Assembly: GCF_004379255.2 (NCBI RefSeq)
Contig: NC_056033.1
Coordinates: 20,948,209-21,012,208, forward strand
Length of the DNA stretch: 64,000 nucleotides
DNA from: Salvia splendens
Taxonomy: Eukaryota; Streptophyta; Magnoliopsida; Lamiales; Lamiaceae
Direction: 5' to 3'
Shown: piece by piece, positions 11,825 through 22,659 of the stretch
Position numbering within the stretch: the first letter of the stretch is position 1
How the letters are laid out: each line of letters opens with the position of its first letter
Notes under the pieces: generated by a model
Seen by the model: the letters and a program-made list of their open reading frames with translations, nothing else
What the model was told of the DNA's origin: nothing
Databases searched by the model: none
Made by a program: the position numbers and the translations under genes

Positions 11825-14085
11825 AAAAATTAGAAAAAATAGAGAAAATAAAAACAAAGGGCAGAAAAAATTTTATTCTGACCTAGTAGAAAAGAGTAGA
11901 GAATAAGGCTAATTAGCCAGGGAACATCTCCGAATTTTGGGATGTTAGAATTGTACATAGGGAGGTTGTTCCCAAATTTTATCCCTAAGTTCACATGTCC
12001 GCAGTATGTTTTCACTTATACTTCTTGAACTTAGGACCCCTAGGACTCTCACCTATATACACTGTAACCCCCTAGCCTCATTGCAACCTAATGATTGACC
12101 TTAAGGAACTATTATATGTCAGTTGATCTCAAGGCATCAGTGGTATGGCAAAATGATGAGCGAATGATCCTAACATCCTTGATGAGGAATGAGTGATCGA
12201 GTGAATCCAACAGATGTTAAGAACTAAGGTTATCTTGACGAACTGACAACCTAACCAGATATAAGAAGGGAGGGGAAGGAATATGAGGCTGTAGAGGCTT
12301 GGATTGACCTTAATCTTGTGGGGACGGTTGCTAGAAAATAATACCAGTTTATGCATTTATGTGTCAATGTGTTTTTCTGTCTTGTTGTTTTCTGTATGTG
12401 TGTTTGTGTCTTTTTTCTTTGTCCAAGTCTTTTTGCGTCTAGGTCTAGGAGTTATATCTTTTTCTTTTCCGTAGGGTCGGTTAAAATGGGAACCATGCAT
12501 CGAAATTTGCCTTATTTCTTTTTCTTGTCTTTTATACTTGAGGACAAGTATGGTTTAAGTGTGAGCAGTTTGATAAGGCTCATTTCATGCATTTGTTGTA
12601 GATCTAAATTCTATGTTTTCGGTGCACTAATGTATGTTTCTAAGTTCAGGTGCGTAATAAATCTGTCAGGACCAGGAATTGGTGCTAATTAACCTGGCAA
12701 ACGCAAAAGAGATGAATTTTGAAGTGAAATATCAGAAGTCATCGCTCGGACCTAGGAGAATCAAGAAGTTGGCACAGGAGCAGAATGGAGCAAAGAGCAG
12801 AGTTTAAAAAGATCCTATTCAGGGGCACAAGCGTCAATTCACCAAGAACATGCCTTAGGGATTAGAGTCTCACCTATATAAAGACCTCAACATTGAAGAA
12901 GGAGGATATACGCTTTTAGATCAATTTAGGAGGCTCCTAGCTCTTTCACTTAGCTCCACACTTCAAAAATACACTTCAGTTTGCTGCGCACTTGGTTATG
13001 AGGTGATTTCCGGCTACCGTGGTGGTTTTAGTTCGTTTGCTGCTGTGTAACACCGCTTTGTGAAGGCGAAGAAACAATCTTTTACATTCTGCTTTGGATT
13101 ACTTTTCATTTTTAAGTACTTGTTGTTTTTAGCTTAGCAGTTTCTGTTCTGACTTGGATCTGCTGGAATCAAACTCAGTTCTAAATATCATGGAAGTTTC
13201 CGTTGGTTTTGCTGGATCTTGTTGAGTTGATGTGTGTTTACTGTTTTCCCATTTCGTATTTTTGTTGTTTGTTGGATGTTTGGAGCTGGGATCTGTTGGA
13301 TTATTATTGGAGGTTGTGGATCTGATTATGGAGACGTTGGGATTTGGAGAATCGTGATGGATCTGGAGTTTGCTGTTTGAATTCTGCATGATTATAGCTG
13401 TTTACTGTTTGTTCTCACATCTGCTAGGCCCAGTAGTTTAGATCTGTTGAGTTTAGCCTTTAATTCCTTGTTTAATTTTAGATCTGGAACTTGCTCTGTT
13501 TTCATGATGTTTATTACTCTGGTTTATTCTGTTTTCCCGTTAGATTCCTGAAGAAGATGAAGTTTGTTGGTAGTTAGGATCAAATCTACAATCTGTATGT
13601 TCTCTCTGCTTTGTCCTTTTACTTTTCTGTAGCTTTTCCAGAACCTGGACACTTAGGGAAATTTGGTCCCCACTTTCTGTGCTAGTTTGTTCGGTCATTT
13701 TAGGAAAGTCAGTATAGTCCCAGCTCGTTGATTTTGTCTCTCAAGTTGATTTACATTTTGAGTCATGCATGTGCCGTATGGACCCGTTTCCTAGACCCAG
13801 TAGATAGAGTAGTTAGTTTTCATTTCCTAAGTTCAGTAGTTAAAATTCTCAACCCACTTGTTGCGTGACAGCAGCCAAACCCTTCTAAAACCCTCCAAAT
13901 GCATGCTAACTCATCCGTCCTCGTGAGATCAATCATTTGCTTCTCTATACTAGCCAATAGTGTAGTAGGTTGAGGTTTTTGAAGCGGAAAATTGTGTGTC
14001 CAACGACCGAATTCTGAAGGTTCCAGGATCTCCTAGACCCTGTGATCTAGCGAATCCTCTGGACCTAGGAGTTTGTGATATATCA
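11825..14085 (+). mobile_element. LTR retrotransposon remnant: 3' internal end and one LTR
   Basis: Positions 11825-12570 look like the non-coding 3' internal region of a plant Ty3-type element, ending with ACTTGAGGACAAGTATGG and TTTAAGTGTGAGCAG, a context I recognise as lying just before many such 3' LTRs. A probable LTR starts at 12571 with TGATAAGGCTCATTTCATGC and ends near 14085 with GATATATCA, about 1.5 kb. It contains CACCTATATAAAGACC near 12872, a candidate TATA box. No gag or pol frame survives. LTR limits rest on TG...CA alone because no partner LTR is in the window. Athila-like affinity is a guess. Confidence 0.5.
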
Positions 14086-14640
14086 ATAGCACAAGTAACA
14101 CAACACACATATAAGCTTACTTCAACCACATTTTGCTAAGGATAACAAGGCTCATAAAAGTGTCACTATGAGAGGGATAAAGGGGGGAGAGGTAGAAAAT
14201 GGATCATACAATGATCGAGCTTTCACTTGTAGATATTAAACAGGGGTACTATAAAAAGTAGCACTTGGTCATAAGAAGAAATAAACACATTGGTATATGT
14301 ATGAAAATGTGCACCTCCAAGAGTCCTGACTTAGAATAAAGAAGATGATTTATTAAAGCTCTACTTAACACTCTTCTTATCGCAGCTCAATGTGCACATT
14401 TAAGGCCTCTTTGATAAGTGATGTGGGATATACCTAGATTAGTTAGTGATCTAGATTTAAAGACAAGTTAGGAAAATATATGATTTTAATAACATGTTTG
14501 ATACCCTAGTTAATTTTTTTTCTAATAGGCCCACTTTGTTTGATAGGGAAGTTATGAAATAAGAAATATATATGCAATGACAAATTTGACCTAATTAAAT
14601 TCATCTATTTTCTAGATTGTCCTTTGTATTGACCTAATCA
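14086..14640. other. Non-coding stretch, possible MITE
   Basis: No gene. Near 14400-14540 it carries GGCCTCTTTGATAAGTGATG and GTTTGATACCCTAGTTAATT, resembling hAT-type MITE ends; the reverse complement of 22680-22712 is similar. No convincing pair of ends could be assigned. Confidence 0.3.
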
Positions 14641-16150
14641 AATCTTTTAAATTCCTTTAAATTCTACGTGGGAAACAAAAAGAATATCACATTTGGCTCT
14701 CTTTTTTCCCTCCTTATTCTCACGACAGATCGCTCCTAACCTAAATTATCAAATCTGTTGATTTCCTATATATACTCTACGTGGGAAAAAAACTGAGCAT
14801 CCAATTGCCGCTCTCTTTTTTCCCTCCTTAATGCTCACGTGCGGCGACTCCTTGTTCTTGTGCACTGTTCCTGAAAGGTAAAAAAACACTTATGTTACTG
14901 TCGTAAATCAGTATACTCATGTTATTGAACTATGTTTTGTAAATAATTTTAACAAGAAGATTGTGCACACACTTCATACACATTCAAATTAATAGTTTTT
15001 TTCACTATATGTGTGATCGTTGTATCCAAACATGCCGCCGTTGGTTTCTAGGCAACATGGCTGATTTTCAAGGTATTTGGAATCGACGTATTTGGACTGA
15101 TAGAGATGAAGAGGTTCTACTAACGACCTTGAAGGAGCTTGTTGTTCAAGGTTGGAAATTAGATAATGGATTTCGTGGCAGATACCTTCTTAGGGAAGAA
15201 GCGTTGTATTGTGAGTTTCCGACAACCGATCTGAAGGTTTATCTCAATATCATATCAAAGGTTTATCTCAAAATCATATCAAAGGTGTCTGCTTGGAAAA
15301 AGAGTTATTACACTCTCGAATATATCCCTAAGCAGAGCGGTGTCGCTTTTAATTTGAATGGAGACCACAAAATCGACTGTGATGACCAGCAGTAGCCAGA
15401 AATTGTGAAGGTATGCTTGTGTCTAATGATCTAATTTGTAGTATACATATCACGTCTTTGTTGGATGGAAGAAGTAAAATAAATTTGGCCAATTGTTTAT
15501 TCACTGTGACTAGGACTTGGCTTATTTTATTTCTTTTCTTTTGAGAAAAAAGTGATTCTATCATTATAAATCTTGTATACTTCTTTACTTTTGTTTTATT
15601 ACTGATAAAAACTCTTGTTAATTATTGTAAATGTATGATAAGTGATGCGAAATTTTCTTACTTTTTTTATTGCAGAAAGATGGATATGCAAGGTTCATGC
15701 GTGCCCAATCATGGCCTTACTTTGACGATTGGAAGCAGATATTTGGTAAGGACCGAGCCAACGTGGAAGACATGCCATAACGTGGACTTCTGAGATTTCG
15801 TCATGCCCAACCAACGTCTGACCATCAAGTTTCAACAGAGACTTAGACTAAGATAAGCCTTTTTATGATGTTTTGAATTTAGGAATGTGTTTTGAATCAA
15901 TATTTATTTTCTGTATGATGAAGTATGAACTTTTTTGTGATTTTTTTTTTAACTAGGAAATGTGGTTTGAACCGATATATATTTTGTGTTTGCTTATTTT
16001 TCCTTATCATTTGTACATCTTCTTTCTATCATTTTCTTTCAATAAATTCCAACAATTGCACATGATTAGCTAGTGTTTTTATGCTAGCTATGTTGGATTG
16101 AAGTTAATTGATAATATTATGTATAGCTCTTGAAAATAATAAGTATCTCT
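14600..16150 (+). repeat. Segmental duplicate shared with 20400-21310
   Basis: Leader sequences (TATATACTCTACGTGGGAAA, CTCTTTTTTCCCTCCTTA, CTTGTGCACTGTTCCTGAAAGG), part of the SANT-like coding region, and trailing sequences (CTAGTGTTTTTATGCTAGCT, TCTCTTTTAGAGAAGATAAT) all recur in the same order and orientation in the right-hand stretch, with deletions. Confidence 0.75.
15057..15780 (+). pseudogene. Myb/SANT-like domain gene (Harbinger-associated type)
   Basis: ATG at 15057 opens MADFQGIWNRRIWTDRDEEV, followed by a trihelix/SANT-like domain (WTDRDEEVLLTTLKELVVQG, then FRGRYLL, DLKVYL, SAWKKSYYTL). This is the Myb_DNA-bind_3 style found in L10-interacting MYB proteins and in plant Harbinger partners. 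A 24-bp tandem duplication (15236-15259 and 15260-15283) adds eight residues in frame. The frame ends at TAG 15393-15395, 15 nt before a GT donor at 15411; relatives have Trp at this place, so I read it as W-to-stop. A second exon (15676-15780) continues KDGYARFMRAQSWPYF, then DWKQIFGKDRAN, and ends at TAA. Probably a transposon-derived pseudogene; the domain call is firm, activity is not expected. Confidence 0.75.
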
Positions 16151-16365
16151 TTTAGAGAAGATAATTTATGAAGTTCTTATTATGTATTAAGACTGATAAA
16201 ATCTTCATCATGCCTCCTAGTGACAATGCATTGTCTGGTTAGATGCAAGGTGTTTGCTTTAAGCATCAGAATTAACACTTGTGGTGAGTGAATTTGACAT
16301 ATTGATCATGTTGGTTATATTAAAAACGTGTCTTGGCTGAGTATGCTCTGTGATCTTTTCAAGTA
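15781..16365. other. 3' flank of SANT-like gene, nothing further seen
   Basis: AT-rich sequence containing a candidate AATAAA at about 16039-16045, partly duplicated at 21110-21310. No coding frame of note. Confidence 0.4.
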
Positions 16366-16611
16366 CTACCTCCGTCTCACAGTAAGAGTCCATTTTGGCC
16401 ATTTTAGTCCGTCCCACAATAAGAGTTCACTTTTACTATAAATGGTAAGTAGACCCTACATTCCACTAACTCATTCCACACACATTTCATTATAAAACTA
16501 ATATATAAAGTGGGACCCCTTACTCTACTAACTTTTTTAATCCACTTTCCTTTACATTTCTTAAAATCAGTACCGAGTCAAATGTGGACTCTTAATGTGG
16601 GACGGATGTAG
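16366..16611. mobile_element. Stowaway-type MITE
   Basis: Ends CTACCTCCGTCTCACAGTAA and (reverse complement) CTACATCCGTCCCACATTAA, flanked by TA on both sides (16364-16365, 16612-16613). The TA target and the CTCCCTCCGTCCCA-like end are the Stowaway signature. About 246 bp, non-coding. Confidence 0.85.
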
Positions 16612-16699
16612 TATTTCTTTGATAACCCGTCATTTGGTGTAGAATATGGCCCAAGCTTTGACAATCTAGGCTCTATATAACACGGATACTTCACTTTGT

Positions 16700-16835
16700 T
16701 GCCGTATCGCGTATCGGATACGTATCCGATACCGATACGCGACGGATACGCGACGGATACGTATCCTGGGCGTATCCGCGGGATGGGCCGTATTGGGCCG
16801 GGAAACCTCAGATTCGATACGTATCTCGGTGGATA
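16700..16835. repeat. Left subterminal GTATCCG/CGATAC array of the hAT element
   Basis: GC-rich cluster of overlapping GTATCCG, GGATACG, CGATACG and GTATCGG motifs in both orientations, unlike the AT-rich surroundings. A matching cluster lies at 19614-19700. By analogy with other hAT elements these are likely transposase-binding sites. Confidence 0.7.
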
Positions 16836-17149
16836 CGGCCCAGTTTAAAGCCCATCTAAAGGAGCCGGCCCGATAGAATTAACGGGCTGGACCAAAAAGC
16901 CCATTTGTGATGTAGCCCATTGCAGCTGGATGAACAAATCTAGCTCTATAAATAATGATGCTCTATACAATATAAGATTCCACACAATTGAGAAAGCCGC
17001 AGCTAGGTCAAAAACTCCCCGCCTCCATAGATTCGGTATGCTTTTTTTTTTAGATTTTTCGTTTTATGTATCTATTTTTGCCATCGCTTTTCTATGTTAT
17101 AATTCAGTTTTTTGCTCCCCCAATTCAATTCAATTATAATTTCAGCAGT

Positions 17150-19439
17150 ATGGCATCTCCAAATCTGAGTGCTACTGCTGCTAGTTCTAGTGCTAGTTCT
17201 GCTGCTAGTTCTAGTGTTGGATCTGGGTCCAGACAAATAACTGATATCAGGGCTCCATTGTGGGATCATGTCACCATTCTAGAGAAGCCTAAACCTGGTG
17301 GAGGAAATATATTATGGAGATGCAACTATTGTCCATTTTCAAAAAGCACTAGCTATACAAGAGTTGAAGCTCATTTGCTGCAAAAATTAAGACAGGGGAT
17401 TAAGACATGTCCAAATGTTTCATTTGAAATGCTGAGTGACATGAGGAGGGAAGTGGAAAAGTGTAAGGAGCTATTGGAAAGATCAAAGGCATGCACTGTT
17501 TCTTTGCCTGTAGCTCCTTCAGACAACAGCAAGAGGACCAAGAGGGGGCCTGTTTCTCAATTGGAAAAATCATGGGCATTGCAAGACCGCAAGCACTTGG
17601 ATGCTTTAATTGTTAGAGCAATGTTTTCTGGAGGGATTTCTTTCAACTTTCTGAGAAACCCATATTTTAGAGAAGCTTTTGCATTTGCTTGCAGCCGCAA
17701 TTTGCCAAGTTACACAATACCTGGGTATAACAGGGCAAGGGAATCACTGCTCAAGCAAGAAAGAAGGCACATAGAGACTCTATTGGAGAGTACAAAGAGC
17801 ACATGGCCAGAGAAAGGGGTCACAATCTGCTCTGATGGTTGGTCAGATCCTCAGAGGAGGCCAATCATCAACTTCACCGCTGTTTCTGAGAAAGCACCAA
17901 TGTTTTTGAGGGCTGACAATTGTGAAGGAGAATACAAGTCAAAAGAATATATTGCTGAGAAGTTGAGGGCTATCATTGATGAAGTAGGTCGACAAAATGT
18001 GGTACAAATCATCACAGATAATGCTGCAAATTGCAAAGGTGCGGGTCTTTTAATTGAAGCTGAAAATGATCACATATTTTGGACACCTTGTGTAGTGCAT
18101 ACTCTCAACCTTGCTATGAAAAATATATGTGAACCTAAACTGCCAAGGACACCTACTGATGAGGATATGCAGGTTTGGAGTCGATTAGAATTTATAAACA
18201 ATGTCAAAGTTGAGGCTACTATGATCAAGAATTTCATAATGAATCATGGCATGCGTCTTTCCATGTTTAATGAGTTCAGCCATTTGAAGTTGCTCTCTAT
18301 TGCTGAAACAAGATTTGCATCGGTTGTGTGTATGCTAAAACGGTTTGTTGAGGTAAAAGCAGCTCTCCAACACATGGTGATTAGTGACAAATGGAGCATC
18401 TACAAAGAGGATGCTTCAACTGCCCAACATGTAAAGGAAAAAATACTAAGTGATGTCTGGTGGGGCAATGTGGAATACATTCTTAGGTTCACTAGTCCTA
18501 TCTATGATATGATACGCTTTGCGGACACCGACACCCCGTGTCTTCACTTAATCTATGAGATGTGGGATTCAATGATTGAGAAAGTGAAGAAAGAAATATA
18601 TTTGTATGAAGGGAAGGAACCAAATGAGGAGTCAGACCTCTACTCTGTTATTCATGATATATTGATTGCTAGGTGGACAAAAGGCAATAATCCACTTCAT
18701 TGTTTGGCTCATTCACTCAATCCAAGGTAATATGCACTGTGCAATTAAAATTCAGATTCTTTGCTCTTCATTTTTTCATTTTAACTTCATGATCTAAATT
18801 GCTGCCAATTCCAGATTTTACAGCAACATGTGGCTTCAAGAAGGTGCTGGCCGACTACCCCCCCACAAGGACAAGGAAATATCACAAATGAGGATGACTT
18901 GCTTCAAGAAATTCTTTCGCATACCGCAAGAGTTGGCTGCAGTGAAGGAAGAATATGCAAGGTTTTCTAGTTGTTCAGAAGAATTCAATGACCCTGATTC
19001 TATACATGATAGATGGGCTGTTTCCCCAATGACATGGTGGACAAATCATGGACAATCTATCCCTCTTTTGATGAGTTTGGCCATGAAACTGCTCAGCCAA
19101 CCGGCCTCTTCTTCTTGCTGTGAAAGAAATTGGAGCACATATAGCTTCATCCATAGTGTCAAGAGAAATGCCTTAACTCCTGAGCGGGCTGAAGATTTGG
19201 TCTTTGTGCACTCAAATCTGAGACATTTGTCAAGAAGAACTGATGCATACAAGAAAGGAGAGACAAGGATGTGGGATGTTGGGGGAGATTCTTTTGATTC
19301 CCTTAGTGGTGTTGGTCTTCTTGAAGTTGCTGACCTCTCCATTGATGAACCTGAGTTGCAGGCTGTATCATTTGGATTGGGTGATGCCGAGGATGAAGGT
19401 GTGGAGCTGGAGGAGACGGGGAATGAGGAAGAAGCTTGA
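17150..19439 (+). CDS. hAT transposase with BED zinc finger, DUF659 and C-terminal dimerisation domain
   Basis: Exons 17150-18726 and 18815-19439; the GT-AG intron joins NPR to FYSNMW in frame, giving 733 residues. An alanine/serine-rich start is followed by a BED-type zinc finger (PLWDHV, CNYCPF, then VEAHLL with the zinc His). A DUF659 catalytic region follows, with ICSDGWSDPQRRPIINF (an acidic catalytic position), IITDNAANCKGAG and FWTPCVVHTLNLA. The C-terminal hAT dimerisation domain includes SSSCCERNWSTYSFIHSVKR and the RAEDLVFVHSNLR tail. The protein ends in an acidic stretch. ATG 17150 is the first start before the serine-rich segment; an AG acceptor just upstream (about 17145) suggests a leader intron from about 17035. 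It would bind element ends and catalyse cut-and-paste. No stop or frameshift is visible. Confidence 0.9.
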
Positions 19440-19611
19440 TGTTGATGGCTTGATGCTAGTTTGCTACTACCTTTTAATTATTTCCTAATTTAGAACCTGC
19501 TGCTATCATGTTATTTTGAGTGTAATAGACCTTTAATGTCTCTATGTTGAATTAGAATATCTATTTTGTAATTTATTTTGCACTATTATTATTTATTAAA
19601 AAAAATAGTTA

Positions 19612-19705
19612 AAACGTATCCGCGTATCGGGTTGTTTGGGAAAGAGCCGTATCCGCGTATCCGTATCCTTCGGATACCGATACGCGTATCCGTATCGGTG
19701 CCGCA
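19612..19705. repeat. Right subterminal GTATCCG array of the hAT element
   Basis: Overlapping GTATCCGCGTATC, GTATCCGTATCC and CGGATACCGATACG motifs just inside the right end, mirroring the left cluster. Confidence 0.7.
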
Positions 19706-19716
19706 TAGTCTAGGCT

Positions 19717-20399
19717 GATAGTAGCAAGCTTTGGATTTAACACTTGTATTTATGTTCCATAAAGTTTGATTGTGGTTTATAAGTAGGAAGCTGTGCAGAA
19801 GTTCCTTATCCCTTTTGTTGTAAGATTGCAAAATTGTATTTCTATAAGGTTGTGCAAGAGTTCATGCCGCCCTTTTGGTTTCACTTTTTCCATACAATAT
19901 GAATAATGCATTGTAATATATTTAGAAACTAAATTAAATATTTATTTATTCGACCATCTTCTGTGTGGATCGAATGGATTTTTCTACAAGTGAAAGATCA
20001 TTCACCGAGGGAGTGTATGTATTTGCAATAGTGCATGTTTTTAATCAACCAATAAAATAGTAACATCCTTTCCATTCTTAGCTAAATGCTCTCTGCAAAT
20101 TTTTCCTCTTTCTCTTTAGTGACAAATACTTTTTTCCTAAACTACAATCAAATCTCGATTGTTTTAAAGTATTTCTCATTTGTTAGAGCGATGCCATGTG
20201 AAAACTGTCTATTATGTGTATTAAAACTTTTTTAGAAAACAATAACATGTCAATACTAGTGCCCGAGTATCTTCTCAAGATATTTACCTGCATCATGCAA
20301 CAATATTTGAGTTTGATATTAAAAGAGGTAGGTGATCAGAGGATGTTTAACAAAACATTATTTCTATTCAAGCAAAATATGTAATTATTTGTATTTCGA
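19717..20399. other. AT-rich stretch right of the hAT element
   Basis: No gene. Position 19717 continues the sequence that flanked the hAT insertion site. An AATGCATTGTAATATATTTAG-like AT-rich region follows; nothing recognisable. Confidence 0.4.
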
Positions 20400-21310
20400 G
20401 ATGTAGCTAACAAATCAAATCTTGTGCATTAATCAAATCTTTTAATTCCTATATACTCTACATGGGAAACAAAAAAACAATAACAAAAATTTGGCTCTCT
20501 TTTTCCCTCCTATGGCGGCTCCCTCTAAACCTAAATTATTGAATCTGTTTATTTCACTCTCTTTTTCCCCTCCTTATTTCTCAAGCGACTTCATTCTTGT
20601 GCATGGTTCTTCGAAAGGTAAACAAACTTCTGTTAATGGTATTAGGCTCTCTACTAAACCTTACTAAAAATCTTCACGTGTTGGGTTTTTCACTATATGT
20701 GTGTGATTGTCGTGGCCACACATGATGTAGTTGGTTTTTCTAGGCTACATGACTGATTTCCAGGTTAGCAAAGCAATTATGGAATCCTCTTCTGGTGGTC
20801 ACGGTTTGTGTTAAGATAATTTATTGTAGCTTTCGTTAGTTCTGCAAAATCCTATGCGCTGAATTTGGTGTGTGTTTTCCTGATATTATGATCAGGAACT
20901 AGCAGGGGTTTTGGACCCCAACAACCCAAAAGCGAAAGGACTCGGCGTATTTGGACTGATCGGGAGGAAGGGGTTCTACTTGTGACCTTGAAGGAGCTCG
21001 TTGTTTAGGGTTTAGGGTTGGAAATCCTCGTTGTGACCCTAAACCCTCGTTGTTCAGGGTTGGAAATTCGATAAGGATTTCGCGCCAGATACCTTGCTCA
21101 TTTTTCCTTTTCATTCATACATTCTACTTTCTATTGTTTTCTTTCAATGGAATCCAATATTTGTACTTGATTTACTAGTGTTTTTATGCGAGCTATGATT
21201 GATAGCAGAGATAGCTGCTGCTAATTGGTATTATTTTTTTGTATAGCTCTTGAAATATTATCTCTTTTACATAAGATAATTTATGAAATTCTTTATATAT
21301 GAATAGTGAA
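20400..21310 (+). pseudogene. Degenerate second copy of the SANT-like locus
   Basis: The order of leader, coding and trailer pieces matches 14600-16150. Only a short part of the domain is left (20939-21000: GTATTTGGACTGATCGGGAG to CTTGAAGGAGCTCGTTG), then an in-frame TAG. The coding stretch is interrupted by a telomere-like insertion and resumes briefly (GGTTGGAAATTCGATAAGGA, GCCAGATACCTTGCTC) before jumping to the trailer. Cannot encode the domain. Confidence 0.7.
21003..21058. repeat. Interstitial telomere-like repeat, partly inverted
   Basis: TTGTTTAGGGTTTAGGGTTGG is followed about 20 bp later by GACCCTAAACCCTCG, so TTTAGGG-type repeats occur in both orientations within the broken SANT-like copy. 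TTTAGGG is the usual plant telomere unit. Confidence 0.7.
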
Positions 21311-21650
21311 TAAATCTTCATCATCCTCATGTTTATTTGTTTATGTTTATCAGTTTGTGTAAATAAAAAATATGGCCAGTGTCAAGAATGTAGTTGCTTC
21401 GTGTATTGCTTATTCTGAAGCTTTGAGTATGATCACAATGGAGCATTTGAGATAATTTCTCATTTGGATGTCAAATGCTTTTGCTTTTTTCCTTTCTTTG
21501 TTTCTTAGTTGCTTTTGTTCATTTGAAGTTTTTTTTCAATTGATCATATATGAATAGTGACCAAATATTCATCATGCCTCTCTTTCTCTTTAATGGCATG
21601 AAAAATAACATTGTTGCATTCTCTATTCTCTCTATCTCCACGTACAAGTC
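21311..21650. other. No gene seen
   Basis: AT-rich sequence without a coding frame or repeat I can recognise; part of it (near 21550-21590, ATATGAATAGTGACCAAATA) echoes 21300-21330. Confidence 0.3.
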
Positions 21651-21654
21651 CTTA

Positions 21655-22380
21655 AGGGCAATCTTAATAGGGGCGATCACAAGGGCCTAGCGATCGGCCC
21701 CCCATGGGCTCTCAAATGCCCCATTTTGGAGAGGGGGCCTCTCTCTCATCCCCTGCGGCTCCGCCCTGAAGCCGATAAATCGGCCCAGTCAATCTCCCCT
21801 TTTTTAAAAAATAAAATTTAATTCATCTTTTATCCACTATATATACCTTATTCCCCATCAATTCATATTCACCCCTCTCCAATCCCAATCTCAATTTTAC
21901 TTCTCTCTTGTTTTTATTTTTTATTTTTAATTTTATTGAAATTTGCTTCTTGTTTTATTCTTTTTCCCAATATTGTAATACAACGAAGAATTAATTTATC
22001 ACGCAAATTTTAATTTAAAATATTTGGACATTGATAACTCAGAAATAATTTCATCATGAAAAAGAAGATAAGAGAGAAATAGAGAAAGATCTGATAATTG
22101 ATAAACACTCACCAATTGAAATTTTGCAGATATCAGTGACTTGCTTGAAGAGCTTTGGAACAAAAGTATATTGTGAGATTGAAATAGAGAAATGATTGAA
22201 AGAGCGATGGAAGAAAAGAGTATGAAAGAGATAAAAAAATTTTAATCTGGGTACATGAATGGAGGCAGAATTGTATCCGACGGATTTGGAGGGATACATA
22301 TCGGCTCATTTAATTTGACGTTAAATCTGTCGGGCCGAGATGAGCTGTAGAGAAAAACACAGTCTAGTAAGGTAATGTAA
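21655..22380. mobile_element. Possible deleted DNA transposon (Harbinger-like end)
   Basis: A GC-rich left portion (GGGCAATCTTAATAGGGGCG, then GCGATCGGCCCCCCATGG) passes into CTATATATACCTTATTCCCC and a leader-like stretch, similar in layout to the 5' end of the ORF1 elements at 35054 and 48137. No ORF1 remains and no right end was fixed. Low confidence. Confidence 0.3.
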
Positions 22381-22405
22381 CTATGTTACCAAACACTTAG
22401 AAATA

Positions 22406-22658
22406 CTCCATTCGTTCCATAAAAATATGTGCACTTTTCATTTTCGTCCGTCCCACAAAAATATGTGGGTTCCATTTTTGGAAAGTTATATCAATTTAAT
22501 AATGTAGGTCCCACTATCCACTAACTCTACTTTAACTACCATTCTCCTCCTCTCTCTTACTTTATCATATCATTCTTCTCCTCTCTCTTACTTTATCAAT
22601 TGTGTCTTAATTCTCATGCCATTTCATTCGCCCATATTTTTATGGGACGGAGGAAGTT
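22406..22658. mobile_element. Stowaway-type MITE
   Basis: Left end CTCCATTCGTTCCATAAAAA after TA; right end TTTTTATGGGACGGAGGAAG. Inverted ends of the CTCCGTCCCATAAAAA type; interior non-coding with two copies of TTCTCCTCTCTCTTACTTTA. Confidence 0.75.
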
Positions 22659-22659
22659 T

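Larger units (their letters stand above)
16673..19708 (+). mobile_element. Complete hAT-superfamily DNA transposon
   Basis: A 3036-bp element bounded by an exact 8-bp direct duplication TCTAGGCT (16665-16672 and 19709-19716), the hAT target length. Terminal inverted repeats of about 18 bp are imperfect: CTATATAACACGGATACT at the left, CTATGCGGCACCGATACG as the reverse complement of the right, 12 of 18 identical. Both ends carry dense GTATCCG/CGGATAC motifs (about 16700-16835 and 19614-19700) in both orientations, resembling subterminal transposase-binding sites. It encodes one transposase in two exons with no visible break. The exact target duplication and open frame suggest a fairly recent, possibly autonomous copy; the poor TIR match is the only sign against activity. 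Confidence 0.9.

Noticed and set aside
12351..12692. Plus-strand 113-residue hydrophobic frame with Cys
   Set aside because: Crosses the internal-to-LTR boundary of the retrotransposon; composition comes from T-rich sequence.
13129..13389. Minus-strand 86-residue open frame, Asn/Ser/Pro-rich
   Set aside because: Lies inside the probable LTR on the opposite strand, low complexity, no family resemblance.
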